A DNA stretch of 64,000 bases, from assembly GCA_023269675.1 (NCBI GenBank), contig JAHFSX010000006.1, positions 62,001-126,000 on the forward strand, read 5' to 3'. A model generated the notes under the pieces. That model was given only the letters and a program-made list of their open reading frames with translations, was not told where the DNA came from and searched no databases. Positions 17,951-27,069 of the stretch are shown here, piece by piece (the first letter of the stretch is position 1; every line of letters starts with the position of its first letter). Source of the stretch: Verrucomicrobiota bacterium (GTDB lineage: Bacteria > Verrucomicrobiota > Kiritimatiellia > RFP12 > UBA1067). Both the position numbers and the translations under genes were made by a program.

Positions 17951-17980
17951 GCCCGCGACACCCGTCGCGGGCTTTTTTTT
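17951..17980 (+). terminator. Rho-independent terminator after pnp
   Basis: GCCCGCGAC (17951-17959) pairs perfectly with GTCGCGGGC (17964-17972), loop of four, followed by eight T. It starts 11 bases after the pnp stop codon. An A-run on the left side lets it also work on the other strand. Confidence 0.93.
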
Positions 17981-18020
17981 AACGTTTCCCGTCAGACCGG
18001 TCGGACACGTCAGACTCCCT

Positions 18021-18545
18021 ATGCTCCACCGAACCCTAGCCTCTGCCATCCGCGTGATGGGCGTGGACACCTCGCTGCGCTCCACCGGCATCGGCATCCT
18101 CGACTCCGCCGGCTCGCGCATGACCCCGGTCTACTACGGCACCGTCAAGAACCCGCCGGGCCGCCCCCTCTCCGCCTGCCTCGTCCACCTGCAGGACGAG
18201 ATCGCGAAGCTCATCGAGACGCACCGCCCCGAGGCGGTCGCCATCGAGGGCATCTTCTTCGCCAAGAACGCCAAGACCATGATGATCCTCTCGCACGCGC
18301 GCGGCGCGATCATCGCCCAGTGCGCGCGCCTCGGGCTGCCCGTCTACGAGTACGAGCCCCGGCGCGTCAAGCTGGCCGTGGCCGGCACCGGCGCCGCCCA
18401 GAAAGAGCAGGTCCAGAAGATGGTCAAGGCCCTGCTGGCCCTGCGTGAGGAGCCGCAGAACGACGCGGCCGACGGCCTCGCGCTCGCCATCACCCATCTC
18501 CACAACCGCACCGCCCTCAGCGCCCTCACGACCGAGCCGATCTAA
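18021..18545 (+). CDS. ruvC: Crossover junction endodeoxyribonuclease RuvC
   Basis: A 174-residue Holliday-junction resolvase. The four acidic catalytic residues can be placed: Asp16 in 'VMGVDTSLRSTG', Glu76 in 'AIEGIFFAKNAKT', and Asp148/Asp151 in 'NDAADGLALAITH'. The protein cuts four-way junctions with RuvAB during recombination repair. There are about ten extra residues before the usual start (RVMGVDTS...), so the ATG at 18057 is a possible alternative; neither has a strong ribosome site. It stands alone, without ruvA or ruvB nearby, between the pnp terminator and a short inverted-repeat element. Confidence 0.94.
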   Translation: MLHRTLASAIRVMGVDTSLRSTGIGILDSAGSRMTPVYYGTVKNPPGRPLSACLVHLQDEIAKLIETHRPEAVAIEGIFFAKNAKTMMILSHARGAIIAQCARLGLPVYEYEPRRVKLAVAGTGAAQKEQVQKMVKALLALREEPQNDAADGLALAITHLHNRTALSALTTEPI

Positions 18546-18546
18546 G

Positions 18547-18756
18547 AAGGAGAATTTAGGAGTTAGGAGTCGTAAGCGCAAACGGTCCTGAAAACAGGGC
18601 GTTCGACAAGGAGGAACCCTTCCTCGAAGCATCGTTGCCAGGAGCAATACGTGTGACTTCATTTTGAAGATGCGAATGCCGACTCTCGCACATCGCGCGA
18701 ACACGTTCACTTTCATGGCATTGCAACTCCTAACTCCTAAATCCTAATTCCTCCTT
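18547..18756. repeat. Inverted heptamer arrays flanking a non-coding insert (MITE-like)
   Basis: The left arm (18547-18570) is built of 7-bp units of the type TTAGGAG. The right arm (18726-18756) is its approximate reverse complement (units ACTCCTA, ACTCCTA, AATCCTA, ATTCCTC). The 155-base insert has no convincing gene. The left arm begins two bases after the ruvC stop codon. A one-armed version of the same heptamer array occurs at 48123-48157. The 306-base gap between ruvC and the Nif3 gene holds only this element and the hairpin after it. Confidence 0.6.
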
Positions 18757-18757
18757 C

Positions 18758-18789
18758 GGGTGTGGATTCAACAAAGTTGAATCACACCC
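18758..18789. repeat. Strong stem-loop after the inverted-heptamer element
   Basis: GGGTGTGGATTCAAC pairs with GTTGAATCACACCC across an AAA loop, with a single bulged base. It lacks a T-tract. It may be a transcript-end hairpin for ruvC or part of the repeat element. Confidence 0.5.
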
Positions 18790-18851
18790 CGGCGGGCCTC
18801 ATGACCTAGAGCCGCATTGACAATCAGGCAGAACCGTGCCACTCTTTCACC

Positions 18852-19613
18852 ATGAATGCTCCACTGAAAACCCTCGTGGCCCTGCTCGACGAAACGCTCG
18901 CGATCGACGCTTTCCGCGACACCTCCAACAACGGGCTGCAGATCGCCAACAACGGCACGGTCACGCGGGTCGTCGCCGGCGTGGACGCGAGCCTGCGGCT
19001 GCTCAGGGAGGCCGCCGCACGCGGCGCGGACTGCGTGGTCTGCCATCACGGCCTGAGCTGGGGCGACTCGCTCAAACGCATCACCGGACTCAACCACCGC
19101 CTCGTCGCCTTCGCCCTCGAGCACAACATCGCGGTCTATGCCGCGCACCTGCCGCTCGACGCCCACCCGCGCTACGGCAACAACGCGCAGCTCTGCAGGG
19201 CGCTCGGGTTGTCCGGCCTCAAGCCCGCCTTCGCCTACCACGGCGAGACCATCGGCTTCACCGCGGCTTACGCCAAAGCCATCCCCTTCTCCGCCTTCTG
19301 CGGGCGCGTGCGCGCCAGCGTCAGCCCGGACATCCGCGTGCTGGACTTCGGCCCGGAGGGCGTCAAGACCGTGGGCGTGGTCTCCGGCGGCGCGTCGGAC
19401 ATGATCGACCAGGCGGCCGAGCTCGGCCTCGACGCCTACCTCACCGGCGAGCCCAGCCTGCAGGGCTACAACCAGGCCGAGCACCTGAACCAGAACGTCA
19501 TTTTCGCGGGCCACTACGCCACCGAAACCTTCGGCGTGCGCGCGCTCGCCGCGCTCATCGCCCGGAAGCTGAAACTTCCCGCCGAGCTCGTCGACTTCAA
19601 GATCCCGTACTGA
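18852..19613 (+). CDS. Nif3-like dinuclear metal centre protein
   Basis: A 253-residue protein of the Nif3/YbgI (DUF34) family, often labelled GTP cyclohydrolase I type 2. Metal-ligand motifs are visible: 'DCVVCHHGLSWG' near residue 60, 'AAHLPLDAHPRYGNN' near residue 95, and 'GHYATETFGVRALA' near the C-terminus. The family forms hexameric toroids with two metal ions per subunit; its cellular role is unsettled. The length suits the short form without the PII-like insertion. No clear Shine-Dalgarno sequence precedes the ATG. It precedes the PaaK cassette by 108 bases on the same strand. Confidence 0.92.
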   Translation: MNAPLKTLVALLDETLAIDAFRDTSNNGLQIANNGTVTRVVAGVDASLRLLREAAARGADCVVCHHGLSWGDSLKRITGLNHRLVAFALEHNIAVYAAHLPLDAHPRYGNNAQLCRALGLSGLKPAFAYHGETIGFTAAYAKAIPFSAFCGRVRASVSPDIRVLDFGPEGVKTVGVVSGGASDMIDQAAELGLDAYLTGEPSLQGYNQAEHLNQNVIFAGHYATETFGVRALAALIARKLKLPAELVDFKIPY

Positions 19614-19721
19614 AAAGCGCGGGTTGCTTTTTTGCATTCACCCCGCCGTGCGAACGTGTTACTCTTTAGCAACATACTTTAAACATCTTCTTTTTCGAAC
19701 GTTCAGAACGAGGAATCAGTC

Positions 19722-21065
19722 ATGGCCCTATACGAGTACGCGCACGATCTGGACACCCCCGTGCATCCGGTCAGCGCGCCCGACTACATGCCCGCCGAGC
19801 AGCTCCGCGCCCTCCAGCTCCACCGCCTCCAAGGGCTCGTCAAGCGCGTGTACGACAACGTCCCGCTCACCCGCCAGCGCATGGACGAGCGCGGCGTGCG
19901 GCCCGAGCACATCAAGACCCTCAAGGACATCGCGCGGCTGCCCTTCTCGATGAAGACCGACCTGCGCGACCAGTATCCGTTCGGCCTCTTCGCCAGCCCC
20001 ATGAACGACATCGTGCGCTTCCACTGCTCCAGCGGCACCACCGGCAAGCCCATCGTGATCGGCAACACGCAGAACGACATCCTGGTCTGGCAGAACGGCT
20101 GCATGCGCGCCCTCGCCATGTGCGGCGTGCGCAGCTCGGACGTGATGCAGGTGGCCTACGGCTACGGCCTCTTCACCGGCGGGCTCGGCCTGCACTACGG
20201 CGGCGAGGGCCTGGGCTGCGCCGTGCTGCCCATCTCCGGCGGCAACACCGACCGCCAGCTCATGCTGATGAAAGACATGGGCGTCACCGTCATCGCCTGC
20301 ACGCCGAGCTACTTCCTGCACCTGATCGACGAGGGCATGAAAAAGGGGCTCGACTTCAAGAAAGAGATGAAGCTGAAGCACGGCATCTTCGGCGCCGAAC
20401 CCTGGACCGAGGAGATGCGCGCCAAGATCGAGAGCCTCACCGGGATCACCGCCCACGACATCTACGGGCTGACCGAGATCTGCGGTCCCGGCGTGGCCAA
20501 CGACTGCCAGCACCGCCGCGGCCTGCACATCTTCGAGGACCACTTCTATCCGGAGATCATCGACCCCGACACGCTGGAGCCGCTGCCCGACGGCGAGAAG
20601 GGCGAGCTGGTCTTCACGACCCTCACCCGGACCGGCACGCCGATGCTGCGCTACCGCACGCGCGACCTCTCGCGCATCCACACCGGCGCGTGCCCCTGCG
20701 GGCGCACCATCCGCACCTTCGAGCGCATCAGCGCCCGCAGCGACGACATGCTCATCATCCGCGGCGTGAACGTCTTCCCGTCGCAGATCGAAGCGGGGCT
20801 GATGTCCATCGAGGCGGTGCTGCCTCACTATCAGATCGTCGTGGACAAAGAGGGCGACCTCGACACGCTGGAGGTCAAGGTCGAGGTCACCCAGGAGACC
20901 TTCAGCGACGACATCAAGTCGCTCGAGGCGCTCCGCGCGCGCATCGGCCACGCCGTGCAGCGCATCATCAACATCAGCGCCAAGGTCACCCTTGTCGAGC
21001 CGCACACGCTGCCACGCAGCGAAGGCAAACTCAAACGCGTCACCGACCTCCGCAAGAAGGCCTAA
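19722..21065 (+). CDS. Phenylacetate-CoA ligase family AMP-forming ligase (copy 1)
   Basis: A 447-residue ANL-superfamily enzyme of PaaK type. Visible are the P-loop 'CSSGTTGKP' near residue 105, 'YGYGLFTGGLGLHYG', the adenylate motif 'DIYGLTEICGPGVA', the A8 region 'TPMLRYRTRDLSRI', a putative metal-binding 'CPCGRT' and 'MLIIRGVNVFPSQIE'. Such enzymes activate aryl-acetates or similar acids to CoA thioesters with ATP. In anaerobes, PaaK homologues next to ACT proteins are linked to aromatic amino-acid fermentation through 2-oxoacid ferredoxin oxidoreductases; none is visible here. GAGGAA precedes the ATG. It forms an apparent operon with the ACT protein and the second ligase. Confidence 0.92.
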   Translation: MALYEYAHDLDTPVHPVSAPDYMPAEQLRALQLHRLQGLVKRVYDNVPLTRQRMDERGVRPEHIKTLKDIARLPFSMKTDLRDQYPFGLFASPMNDIVRFHCSSGTTGKPIVIGNTQNDILVWQNGCMRALAMCGVRSSDVMQVAYGYGLFTGGLGLHYGGEGLGCAVLPISGGNTDRQLMLMKDMGVTVIACTPSYFLHLIDEGMKKGLDFKKEMKLKHGIFGAEPWTEEMRAKIESLTGITAHDIYGLTEICGPGVANDCQHRRGLHIFEDHFYPEIIDPDTLEPLPDGEKGELVFTTLTRTGTPMLRYRTRDLSRIHTGACPCGRTIRTFERISARSDDMLIIRGVNVFPSQIEAGLMSIEAVLPHYQIVVDKEGDLDTLEVKVEVTQETFSDDIKSLEALRARIGHAVQRIINISAKVTLVEPHTLPRSEGKLKRVTDLRKKA

Positions 21066-21085
21066 TCCAGGAAAGGTTACTCGCC

Positions 21086-21523
21086 ATGAAAATCCAGCAA
21101 ATCTCCCTGTTCCTCGAGAACAAGCCCGGCCACCTGAACGCCATCTGCCGCACGCTGGCCGACGCCCAGATCAACATCGTGACCCTTTCCCTGGCCGACA
21201 CCCAACAGTTCGGCATCGTGCGCCTGATCGTCGAGGAGTGGGAGAAGGCCAAGGAGGTGCTGGAGCAGGCCGGCTACGTGGTCAACGTGCGCGAGGTGGT
21301 CGCCGCGGCCGTCGCGGACCGGCCCGGCGGCATGGCCGAAATCCTCGACATCATCGGCAAGGCCGGCGTCAACATCGAGTACATGTACGCCTTCACCTTC
21401 CGCCACGGCAAAGAGGCCGTGCTGGTCTTCCGCTTCGACAACCCCGACCGCGCCATCGAGGCCCTCAAGGCCGCGGACCGCGCGGTCCTCGACCCCGTCT
21501 CCCTCTTCTCCGAAGCGAAGTGA
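21086..21523 (+). CDS. Tandem ACT-domain protein of the PaaK cassette
   Basis: A 145-residue protein made of two ACT domains. The first is 'QISLFLENKPGHLNAICRTLADAQINIVTLSLAD'; the second is 'VVAAAVADRPGGMAEILDIIGKAGVNIEYMYAFTF'. ACT domains bind amino acids and regulate enzymes. Free-standing double-ACT proteins are commonly paired with PaaK-type ligases. The start at 21086 is chosen because the domain begins there and AGGAAAGG lies upstream. The gap to the first ligase is 20 bases and the stop is one base before the second ligase's ATG, so co-translation with both is likely. It probably senses an aromatic or branched amino acid; the ligand cannot be read from sequence. Confidence 0.9.
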   Translation: MKIQQISLFLENKPGHLNAICRTLADAQINIVTLSLADTQQFGIVRLIVEEWEKAKEVLEQAGYVVNVREVVAAAVADRPGGMAEILDIIGKAGVNIEYMYAFTFRHGKEAVLVFRFDNPDRAIEALKAADRAVLDPVSLFSEAK

Positions 21524-21524
21524 T

Positions 21525-22856
21525 ATGAACACGACACCGATCATCGAGAACCGCATCTGGCAGCCTGCATTCGAATGCCTGCCGCGTCCGCAGCTCCTCG
21601 CCCTGCAAGCCGAACGTCTCCGCGCCGCCGTGGCCCATGCCGCAAAGGTCCCCTTCTACAAGGCGCAGTTCGACCGGCTCGGCATCACGCCGGAGCAGAT
21701 CAAGAGCGTGGACGACGTGCGCCGCCTGCCCTTCACGGTCAAGGCCGACCTGCGCAGCCATTACCCGCTCGGCTTTCTGGCCGTGCCGCGCAGCGAAGTC
21801 GCCCGCTACCAGGGCACCAGCGGCACCACCGGCAAGCCCACGTGGGTCGCCTACACGAAAAGCGACGTGAACAACTGGAGCGACCTCTGCGCCCGCTTCC
21901 TGGTCTCCGGCGGGCTGCGCCCCGACCACACGGTCCAGATCTCCTTCGGCTTCGGGCTCTTCACCGGCGGGTTCGGCCTGCACTACGGGATCGAGCGCGT
22001 CGGCGCGGCGATCATCCCGCTCTCGAGCGGAAACTCCGAGCGCCAGCTCATGTGCATGCAGGACATGCGTCCCGAAATCCTCATCTGCACCCCCTCCTAC
22101 GCGCTCAAGCTCATGGACACGATCCTGCACGAGGGGGTGGCCCGCGACTCCATCGCGCTCGAACACGCCCACTTCGGCGGCGAGCCGTGGACCGAGGACA
22201 TGCGCACGCGCATTGAAACCGGCCTGGGCATCCGCTGCTGGAACAACTACGGCCTGGCCGAAGTGCAGGGCCCCGGCGTCAGCGGCGAGTGCGCCTTCCG
22301 CAACGGCATGCACATCCAGGAGGACCAGTTCCTCTTCGAGGTCGTCAACCCCGAGACGCTGGAGCCCGTGCCGGAGGGCGAAAAGGGCGAGCTGGTCATC
22401 ACGCCCCTCTGCCGCGAGGCCTTCCCCGTGCTGCGCTACCGCACGCGCGACATCGGCTACCTGTACAGCGACGGCTTCTGCCCCTGCGGGCGCACCACGC
22501 GCCGCATGAGCCGCATCCTCGGCCGCACGGACGACATGCTGATCATCCGCGGCGTGAACGTCTTCCCCTCGCAGATCGAGACCGCGCTCATGCGCATCGA
22601 GGCCGTGGCGCCGCACTACATGATCGAGGTCAGCCGGCCCGGCGCGATGGACGAGGTCACGGTCCACATCGAGATCCAGCCGGGCATGTTCTCGGACAGC
22701 ATGCGCGAGATGCAGACGATCCGCGACTCCATCACCTCCGCGATCCAGAGCATCACCGGCCTGCACATGCACGTGAACCTCGTGGGGCCCAACACCCTCG
22801 AGCGTTTCGAGGGCAAGTCCCGGCGCGTCAAAGACTCCCGCAAGCTAGTGGATTGA
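21525..22856 (+). CDS. Phenylacetate-CoA ligase family AMP-forming ligase (copy 2)
   Basis: A 443-residue paralog of the ligase 460 bases upstream, clearly homologous over its whole length. It keeps 'TSGTTGKP', 'FGFGLFTGGFGLHYG', 'NNYGLAEVQGPGVSG', 'FPVLRYRTRDIGYL', 'CPCGRTTRRMSRI' and 'MLIIRGVNVFPSQIE'. The acyl-pocket region differs from copy 1 (for example 'GGEPWTED' versus 'GAEPWTEE', and 'SFGFG' versus 'AYGYG'), so the two may prefer different acids. The ATG lies one base past the ACT gene's stop, so it is probably translationally coupled. It converges with the next, minus-strand gene. Confidence 0.92.
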   Translation: MNTTPIIENRIWQPAFECLPRPQLLALQAERLRAAVAHAAKVPFYKAQFDRLGITPEQIKSVDDVRRLPFTVKADLRSHYPLGFLAVPRSEVARYQGTSGTTGKPTWVAYTKSDVNNWSDLCARFLVSGGLRPDHTVQISFGFGLFTGGFGLHYGIERVGAAIIPLSSGNSERQLMCMQDMRPEILICTPSYALKLMDTILHEGVARDSIALEHAHFGGEPWTEDMRTRIETGLGIRCWNNYGLAEVQGPGVSGECAFRNGMHIQEDQFLFEVVNPETLEPVPEGEKGELVITPLCREAFPVLRYRTRDIGYLYSDGFCPCGRTTRRMSRILGRTDDMLIIRGVNVFPSQIETALMRIEAVAPHYMIEVSRPGAMDEVTVHIEIQPGMFSDSMREMQTIRDSITSAIQSITGLHMHVNLVGPNTLERFEGKSRRVKDSRKLVD

Positions 22857-22892
22857 GAGCCGGCGCGTGAGCCCTCACGCGCCCGTCCCGAC

Positions 22893-24443
22893 CTACTTCA
22901 GCGAGATCACGAAGCCCTTCGGGATTTTCGGCGCGACCGCCGCCGCCCAGGTCACCGTCAGATCGTCGATCGCCAAACCGTGGTCGCTCCCCGACGCATT
23001 CACGTCCAGCCAGCACAGGAGGACCACGCTCCCCGGCGGGACGGTCACCGGCAGCGACGCCGTCAGCATCCGGCCATCAGCCGTCACCGGACCGCGCATG
23101 TCGTTCGTGTGCGGCGAATCGAAGCGCAGGGACGCCGCCCAGCGGCACTCGCCCTGCGGAAACGGGATCACCGAGTTGGTGACGCAATAGCCGACCGTCA
23201 GCGACTGCACGTCGTTGCTGGCGCACCGCCACTGCTCGCCCCTGTAGGAGACCGTCAGGTTGGTGACGGCCGCCCCCGTCTCGTTCGTAAGGGCCACGCC
23301 GAAACGGATATCACCCGTACCATCTGAGCTCAACGAGCCCAGCGCACGGTCGCTTCCGCCCTCGCACCCGTACGCGTACACGCAACCGGCCGTCTCCGCA
23401 CCTTTGTCAGCCCCGTAACTCGCCGAGGGGAACGCGCCGTAATACGCGTACCACGCCTCCAGCGGCTCCGCGCCGTTGTCCCACAGCACCGCCGCGCCGT
23501 TGGTCGCCAACGTGTTGAAGTCCTGCACGTACGTGCCCGCCGCCGCGGTCATGCGCACCGCCGGCACCTGCGCCCGCCGGACGGTCACCCCAACCACTCT
23601 CGACGCGCTTGTGCCATCCTTGTCGGTTGCCGTGAAGGTGAAGGACCGCTCTCCGAGATCGCCCGTGACCGGCGTATAACGGAACACGCCGCCGGCCAGT
23701 GACCACGTCCCCGTCACACCTGCGTCCGCCGTGCAGTTGGTGGCGGTGACCGGATCGCCGTCTGTCGGCGTGACCTGCAGCGTGAACGCCAGAGTCCCGC
23801 CCAGCCGCACCGCCTGCGCCGCCACGGGCGTCAGGCCGGGTGGCGAGGCTGTGCCCTGCGCCACGGCGGCCACCTCCACCGCCAGATCGTCGATGCGCCA
23901 GTTGGATGATCCGCCCGTTCCGCTGTAACCGTAAAGACGGAAAGTGACCGGTCCGCCCGGGACAGACGACTGGCAGGCGGGAGTGGCGCTCTTTAGCGCC
24001 CAAACGCTGTCGGGCGCAAGCGTGCCGAGGGCCAAGTCGGCGACATAGCCGTCCAGACTGCTGCGCACGCTCAACGCCTGCGGGCCGGTGGATGTGCTTC
24101 TGACGCCCACCGTCAACGCCGTCAGCCTCAAGACGGTCCCCGTGTCCGGAGTCAGCGTGAACTGGAAAAACGCGGAGTCGTTTGTGCTCAGGGGACCAGC
24201 CCCCGCGGAGGCCACCGCATTGGAGCCGGCCGACGCGCCCGCGTATCCGACCGACGGAGAGGTATCCGTCAGCAGCGGGGCGGTCCCCCCGTTCCCCCGC
24301 GAGATCGCCCCCGCTGCCACGTTCGTCGCCCCGTTGGAGGTCGGCGCCTCCGATCCGAAGCTCCAGCACACCGTCGCGGCGGACGAGTGACACGCCAGAA
24401 CAGATACCCACACCAACCACACCGCTGTTGTTTTTATCGACAT
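22893..24443 (-). CDS. Secreted cadherin/Ig-like repeat protein of unknown function
   Basis: A 516-residue exported protein. The start MSIKTTAVWLVWVSVLACHSSA has GGAGG eight bases upstream and gives a clean signal peptide. An N-terminal beta-sandwich ending 'NWRIDDLAVEVAA' is followed by a cadherin/Ig-like domain ('LGGTLAFTLQVTPTDGDPVTATNCTADAGVTGTWSLAGGVFRYTPVTGDLGERSFTFTATDKDG'). A second beta-sandwich ends 'HGLAIDDLTVTWAAA', so the outer modules look like a pair. No catalytic motif is seen. The C-terminus is IPKGFVISLK, matching the seven-residue C-terminal pattern of three other exported proteins in the window. A surface or secreted adhesive role is a guess. Confidence 0.72.
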   Translation of the reverse strand: MSIKTTAVWLVWVSVLACHSSAATVCWSFGSEAPTSNGATNVAAGAISRGNGGTAPLLTDTSPSVGYAGASAGSNAVASAGAGPLSTNDSAFFQFTLTPDTGTVLRLTALTVGVRSTSTGPQALSVRSSLDGYVADLALGTLAPDSVWALKSATPACQSSVPGGPVTFRLYGYSGTGGSSNWRIDDLAVEVAAVAQGTASPPGLTPVAAQAVRLGGTLAFTLQVTPTDGDPVTATNCTADAGVTGTWSLAGGVFRYTPVTGDLGERSFTFTATDKDGTSASRVVGVTVRRAQVPAVRMTAAAGTYVQDFNTLATNGAAVLWDNGAEPLEAWYAYYGAFPSASYGADKGAETAGCVYAYGCEGGSDRALGSLSSDGTGDIRFGVALTNETGAAVTNLTVSYRGEQWRCASNDVQSLTVGYCVTNSVIPFPQGECRWAASLRFDSPHTNDMRGPVTADGRMLTASLPVTVPPGSVVLLCWLDVNASGSDHGLAIDDLTVTWAAAVAPKIPKGFVISLK

Positions 24444-24811
24444 GGCGACCTCCGCAGTTGAAGCTTTGCCGAAACGGCCCGCCGCACGCATACGATCAGA
24501 CACCCATATTACACACGTTTCTCGTTCCATTTAAAATCGGGAAGCCGACCGATTCTTGTGTAGTCTTTATGATGCGGGAGGGACAACGGCGTGAACCGAC
24601 AGGGCGCTAAGAATTAAGCTGAAGAGCCGATATTAGGCGCGGCAAACCCGGCGCGTGCCTTTTATCCGGCGGTCGCAAGGCACTCCGGCGCGTCCAACAC
24701 GCGCCCAAAACGCGTGCGCAAGGCTTTGACACCTGCCCGCCTTTTATGAGAAACTGAATACTTCTTTTTTCGGGACCTACCAACGACTGACACGAGGAGT
24801 TCAGGCTGACC
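24444..24811. other. Intergenic region upstream of transketolase
   Basis: A 368-base gap between divergent genes. A perfect TTGACA lies at 24726-24731, but no good -10 element is found at 16-18 bases, so I do not call a promoter. A GGCGCG...CGCGTGCC inverted pair lies near 24637-24660. GAGGAG precedes the transketolase start. I see no gene or recognised riboswitch. Confidence 0.5.
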
Positions 24812-26815
24812 ATGAAACTGACCAACGAAACGCTCGCTCTCGCCGCCAATACGATCCGCGGCCTCGCCATGGATGGCGTTCAGGCCGCCAAGTCCGGTCA
24901 CCCCGGCGCGCCCATGGGGCTCGCCGACATCGCGACGGTGCTCTGGCTCAAGTACCTCAAACAGAACCCCGCCGATTCCAAGTGGGCGGACCGCGACCGC
25001 TTCGTGCTTTCCGGCGGCCACGGCTCCATGCTGCTCTACAGCCTCCTGCACCTCGCGGGTTACGACCTGCCGCTCGACGAGCTCAAACGTTTCCGCCAGT
25101 GCGGCAGCCGCACCCCCGGTCATCCGGAATACGGCCACACCGACGGCGTGGAGACCACCACCGGCCCCCTGGGGCAGGGCATCGCCAACGCCGTGGGCAT
25201 GGCCGTCGCCGAGCGCATGGCCGCCGCGCGCTTCAACACGCCCGGAACCGACCCCGTGGTCGATCACCGCACCTGGATCTTCTGCGGCGACGGCGACCTG
25301 GAAGAGGGCATCAGCCACGAGGCCTGTTCGCTCGCGGGCCACCTGAAGCTCGACAAGATGGTGCTCTTCTACGACAGCAACGGCATCACCATCGAAGGCC
25401 ATACCGACCTCTCGGTCAGCGACGACCCCAAGAAGCGCTTCCAGTCCTACAACTGGCATGTGCTGGAGATCGACGGCCACAACTACGACCAGATCGACCG
25501 CGCCATCCGCAAGGCCACCAAGCTCACCGGCAAGCCGGTGCTCATCATCTGCAAGACCCACATCGGCAAGGGCAGCCCGCACAAGCAGGACACCCACGAG
25601 GCCCACGGCGCCCCCCTCGGCGAAGAGGAAGTCAAGCTCACCAAGCAGGTGCTCGGCTTGCCGGATGACCAGTTCTTCTACATCCCGCAGGATGTCTACA
25701 CCCTCTTCGAGGAGCGCGCCTCGCGGATGAAGCGCGCCCAGGGCAAATGGAAGCGCGTCTTCAAGGATTGGTCCAAGGCCAACCCCGCGAAGGCCGAGCA
25801 GTGGAAGAACATGCACGAGGACGCCCTGCCCGCGGACATCGAGAAGCTCCTGCCGGTCTTCGACCCCTCCAAGCCGGTCGCCACGCGCACCGCCTCGGGC
25901 ATCGTGCTCAACGCGCTCGCGCAGGCGATGCCGCAGCTCGTGGGCGGTTCGGCCGACCTCGCGCCCAGCACCATGACCTGGCTCAAGGATATGGGCGAGA
26001 TCAAGCCCGGCGAATACGCGGGCCGCAACTTCCACTTCGGCATCCGCGAGCTCGCCATGGCCGCCGTCATGAACGGCGTCCAGGTGCACGGCGGCTTCCG
26101 CATCTTCGGCGCCACCTTCTTCGTCTTCAGCGACTACTGCCGCCCGTCGATGCGGCTGGCCGCGCTCATGGGCCTGCCGGTCATCTACGTCTACACGCAC
26201 GACAGCTTCTACGTCGGCGAGGACGGCCCCACGCACGAGCCGGTCGAACAGCTCGCCGCGGCGCGCTGCATGCCCAACCTCACGGTGATCCGGCCGGCGG
26301 ACCCGACCGAGACCGCCGCGGCCTGGGTCGCGGCCCTGAAAAACAAGAAGGGGCCCACCGCCCTGCTGCTCACTCGCCAGAACATGAAGGTCATCGACCG
26401 CACCAAGCACCCCTCCGCCTCCAACGTGGAGAAAGGCGCCTACACGCTCTGGCAGAGCGGCGAAGGCACGCCCGACCTGATGATCCTCGCGACCGGCTCG
26501 GAGGTGGAGATCGCCCTCGAAGCCGCCCAGCAGATCGAAGGCAAGAACGTGCGCGTGGTCAGCATGCCCTGCTGGGAGCTGTTCGAGAAGCAGAACAAGA
26601 CCTACCGTGACCGCATCATCGATCCCGACTGCACGCGCCGTCTGGTGGTCGAGGCGGGCACCTCGTTCGGCTGGGAACGCTACGCGGGCCGCTGCGGCAC
26701 GATGATCACGCTCGACACCTACGGCGCGTCGGGCCCGTTCAAAGAGCTCGCCAAGCAGTTCGGCTTCACCACCGAGAACGTCCTGGCCAAGGCCAAGGAA
26801 CTGCTGGCGCGTTAA
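24812..26815 (+). CDS. tkt: Transketolase
   Basis: A 667-residue thiamine-diphosphate enzyme of standard length. It moves two-carbon units between ketose and aldose phosphates in the non-oxidative pentose phosphate pathway. The N-terminal domain has '[17 protein letters not shown]', '[23 protein letters not shown]' and the ThDP-Mg motif '[13 protein letters not shown]'. The pyrimidine domain has '[15 protein letters not shown]' with the catalytic Glu, and '[21 protein letters not shown]'. '[13 protein letters not shown]' and 'SFGWERYAG' mark the C-terminal domain. It is monocistronic, with a strong terminator 27 bases after the stop. Confidence 0.97.
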   Translation: MKLTNETLALAANTIRGLAMDGVQAAKSGHPGAPMGLADIATVLWLKYLKQNPADSKWADRDRFVLSGGHGSMLLYSLLHLAGYDLPLDELKRFRQCGSRTPGHPEYGHTDGVETTTGPLGQGIANAVGMAVAERMAAARFNTPGTDPVVDHRTWIFCGDGDLEEGISHEACSLAGHLKLDKMVLFYDSNGITIEGHTDLSVSDDPKKRFQSYNWHVLEIDGHNYDQIDRAIRKATKLTGKPVLIICKTHIGKGSPHKQDTHEAHGAPLGEEEVKLTKQVLGLPDDQFFYIPQDVYTLFEERASRMKRAQGKWKRVFKDWSKANPAKAEQWKNMHEDALPADIEKLLPVFDPSKPVATRTASGIVLNALAQAMPQLVGGSADLAPSTMTWLKDMGEIKPGEYAGRNFHFGIRELAMAAVMNGVQVHGGFRIFGATFFVFSDYCRPSMRLAALMGLPVIYVYTHDSFYVGEDGPTHEPVEQLAAARCMPNLTVIRPADPTETAAAWVAALKNKKGPTALLLTRQNMKVIDRTKHPSASNVEKGAYTLWQSGEGTPDLMILATGSEVEIALEAAQQIEGKNVRVVSMPCWELFEKQNKTYRDRIIDPDCTRRLVVEAGTSFGWERYAGRCGTMITLDTYGASGPFKELAKQFGFTTENVLAKAKELLAR

Positions 26816-26841
26816 CGAGAACGCCCGCGCATGAAGCATTT

Positions 26842-26880
26842 GAGGCCGGACGGCAATGCCGTCCGGCCTCTCGTTTTGTT
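26842..26880 (+). terminator. Rho-independent terminator after transketolase
   Basis: A perfect 13-bp stem (26842-26854 with 26858-26870), loop AAT, followed by a T-rich tail (TCGTTTTGTT). The position just past the stop codon fits transcript termination. Confidence 0.9.
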
Positions 26881-26934
26881 GTCGGGATACCCCGTGTCCG
26901 AAGGTGTCGGCTTCGCTTCCGCTGAAACGTCGGC

Positions 26935-27013
26935 GGACGACACGGAGGTCGTCCCTCCATTGATGAAAACAAGCGTTTCCTACTGTTCTGGAGGGTCGGG
27001 CTCTGTCCCGACC
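26935..27013. repeat. Palindromic intergenic repeats (family A copy 2 plus adjacent hairpin)
   Basis: Positions 26935-26959 are an exact reverse complement of 680-704, including the GGACGAC/GTCGTCC stem. A second hairpin, GGTCGGG/CCCGACC, lies at 26994-27013. This is the gap between convergent genes; no coding frame is evident. Confidence 0.68.
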
Positions 27014-27069
27014 GTTTATTTGCGCCTTTTTCAGCGCAACCAGACGCCGTAAGGGGGACGCCCAGCAGA

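Noticed and set aside
21054-21086. ACT protein as a C-terminal extension of the first ligase (frameshift)
   Set aside because: The first ligase has a complete ending with its own stop, and the ACT gene has its own ribosome site and start 20 bases later.
24726-24760. Perfect TTGACA as a promoter for transketolase
   Set aside because: No acceptable -10 element at 16-18 bases; only a weak three-of-six match at 18.
24444-24811. Riboswitch upstream of transketolase
   Set aside because: No TPP, cobalamin, glycine or SAM core motifs can be recognised; only generic GC-rich inverted words.
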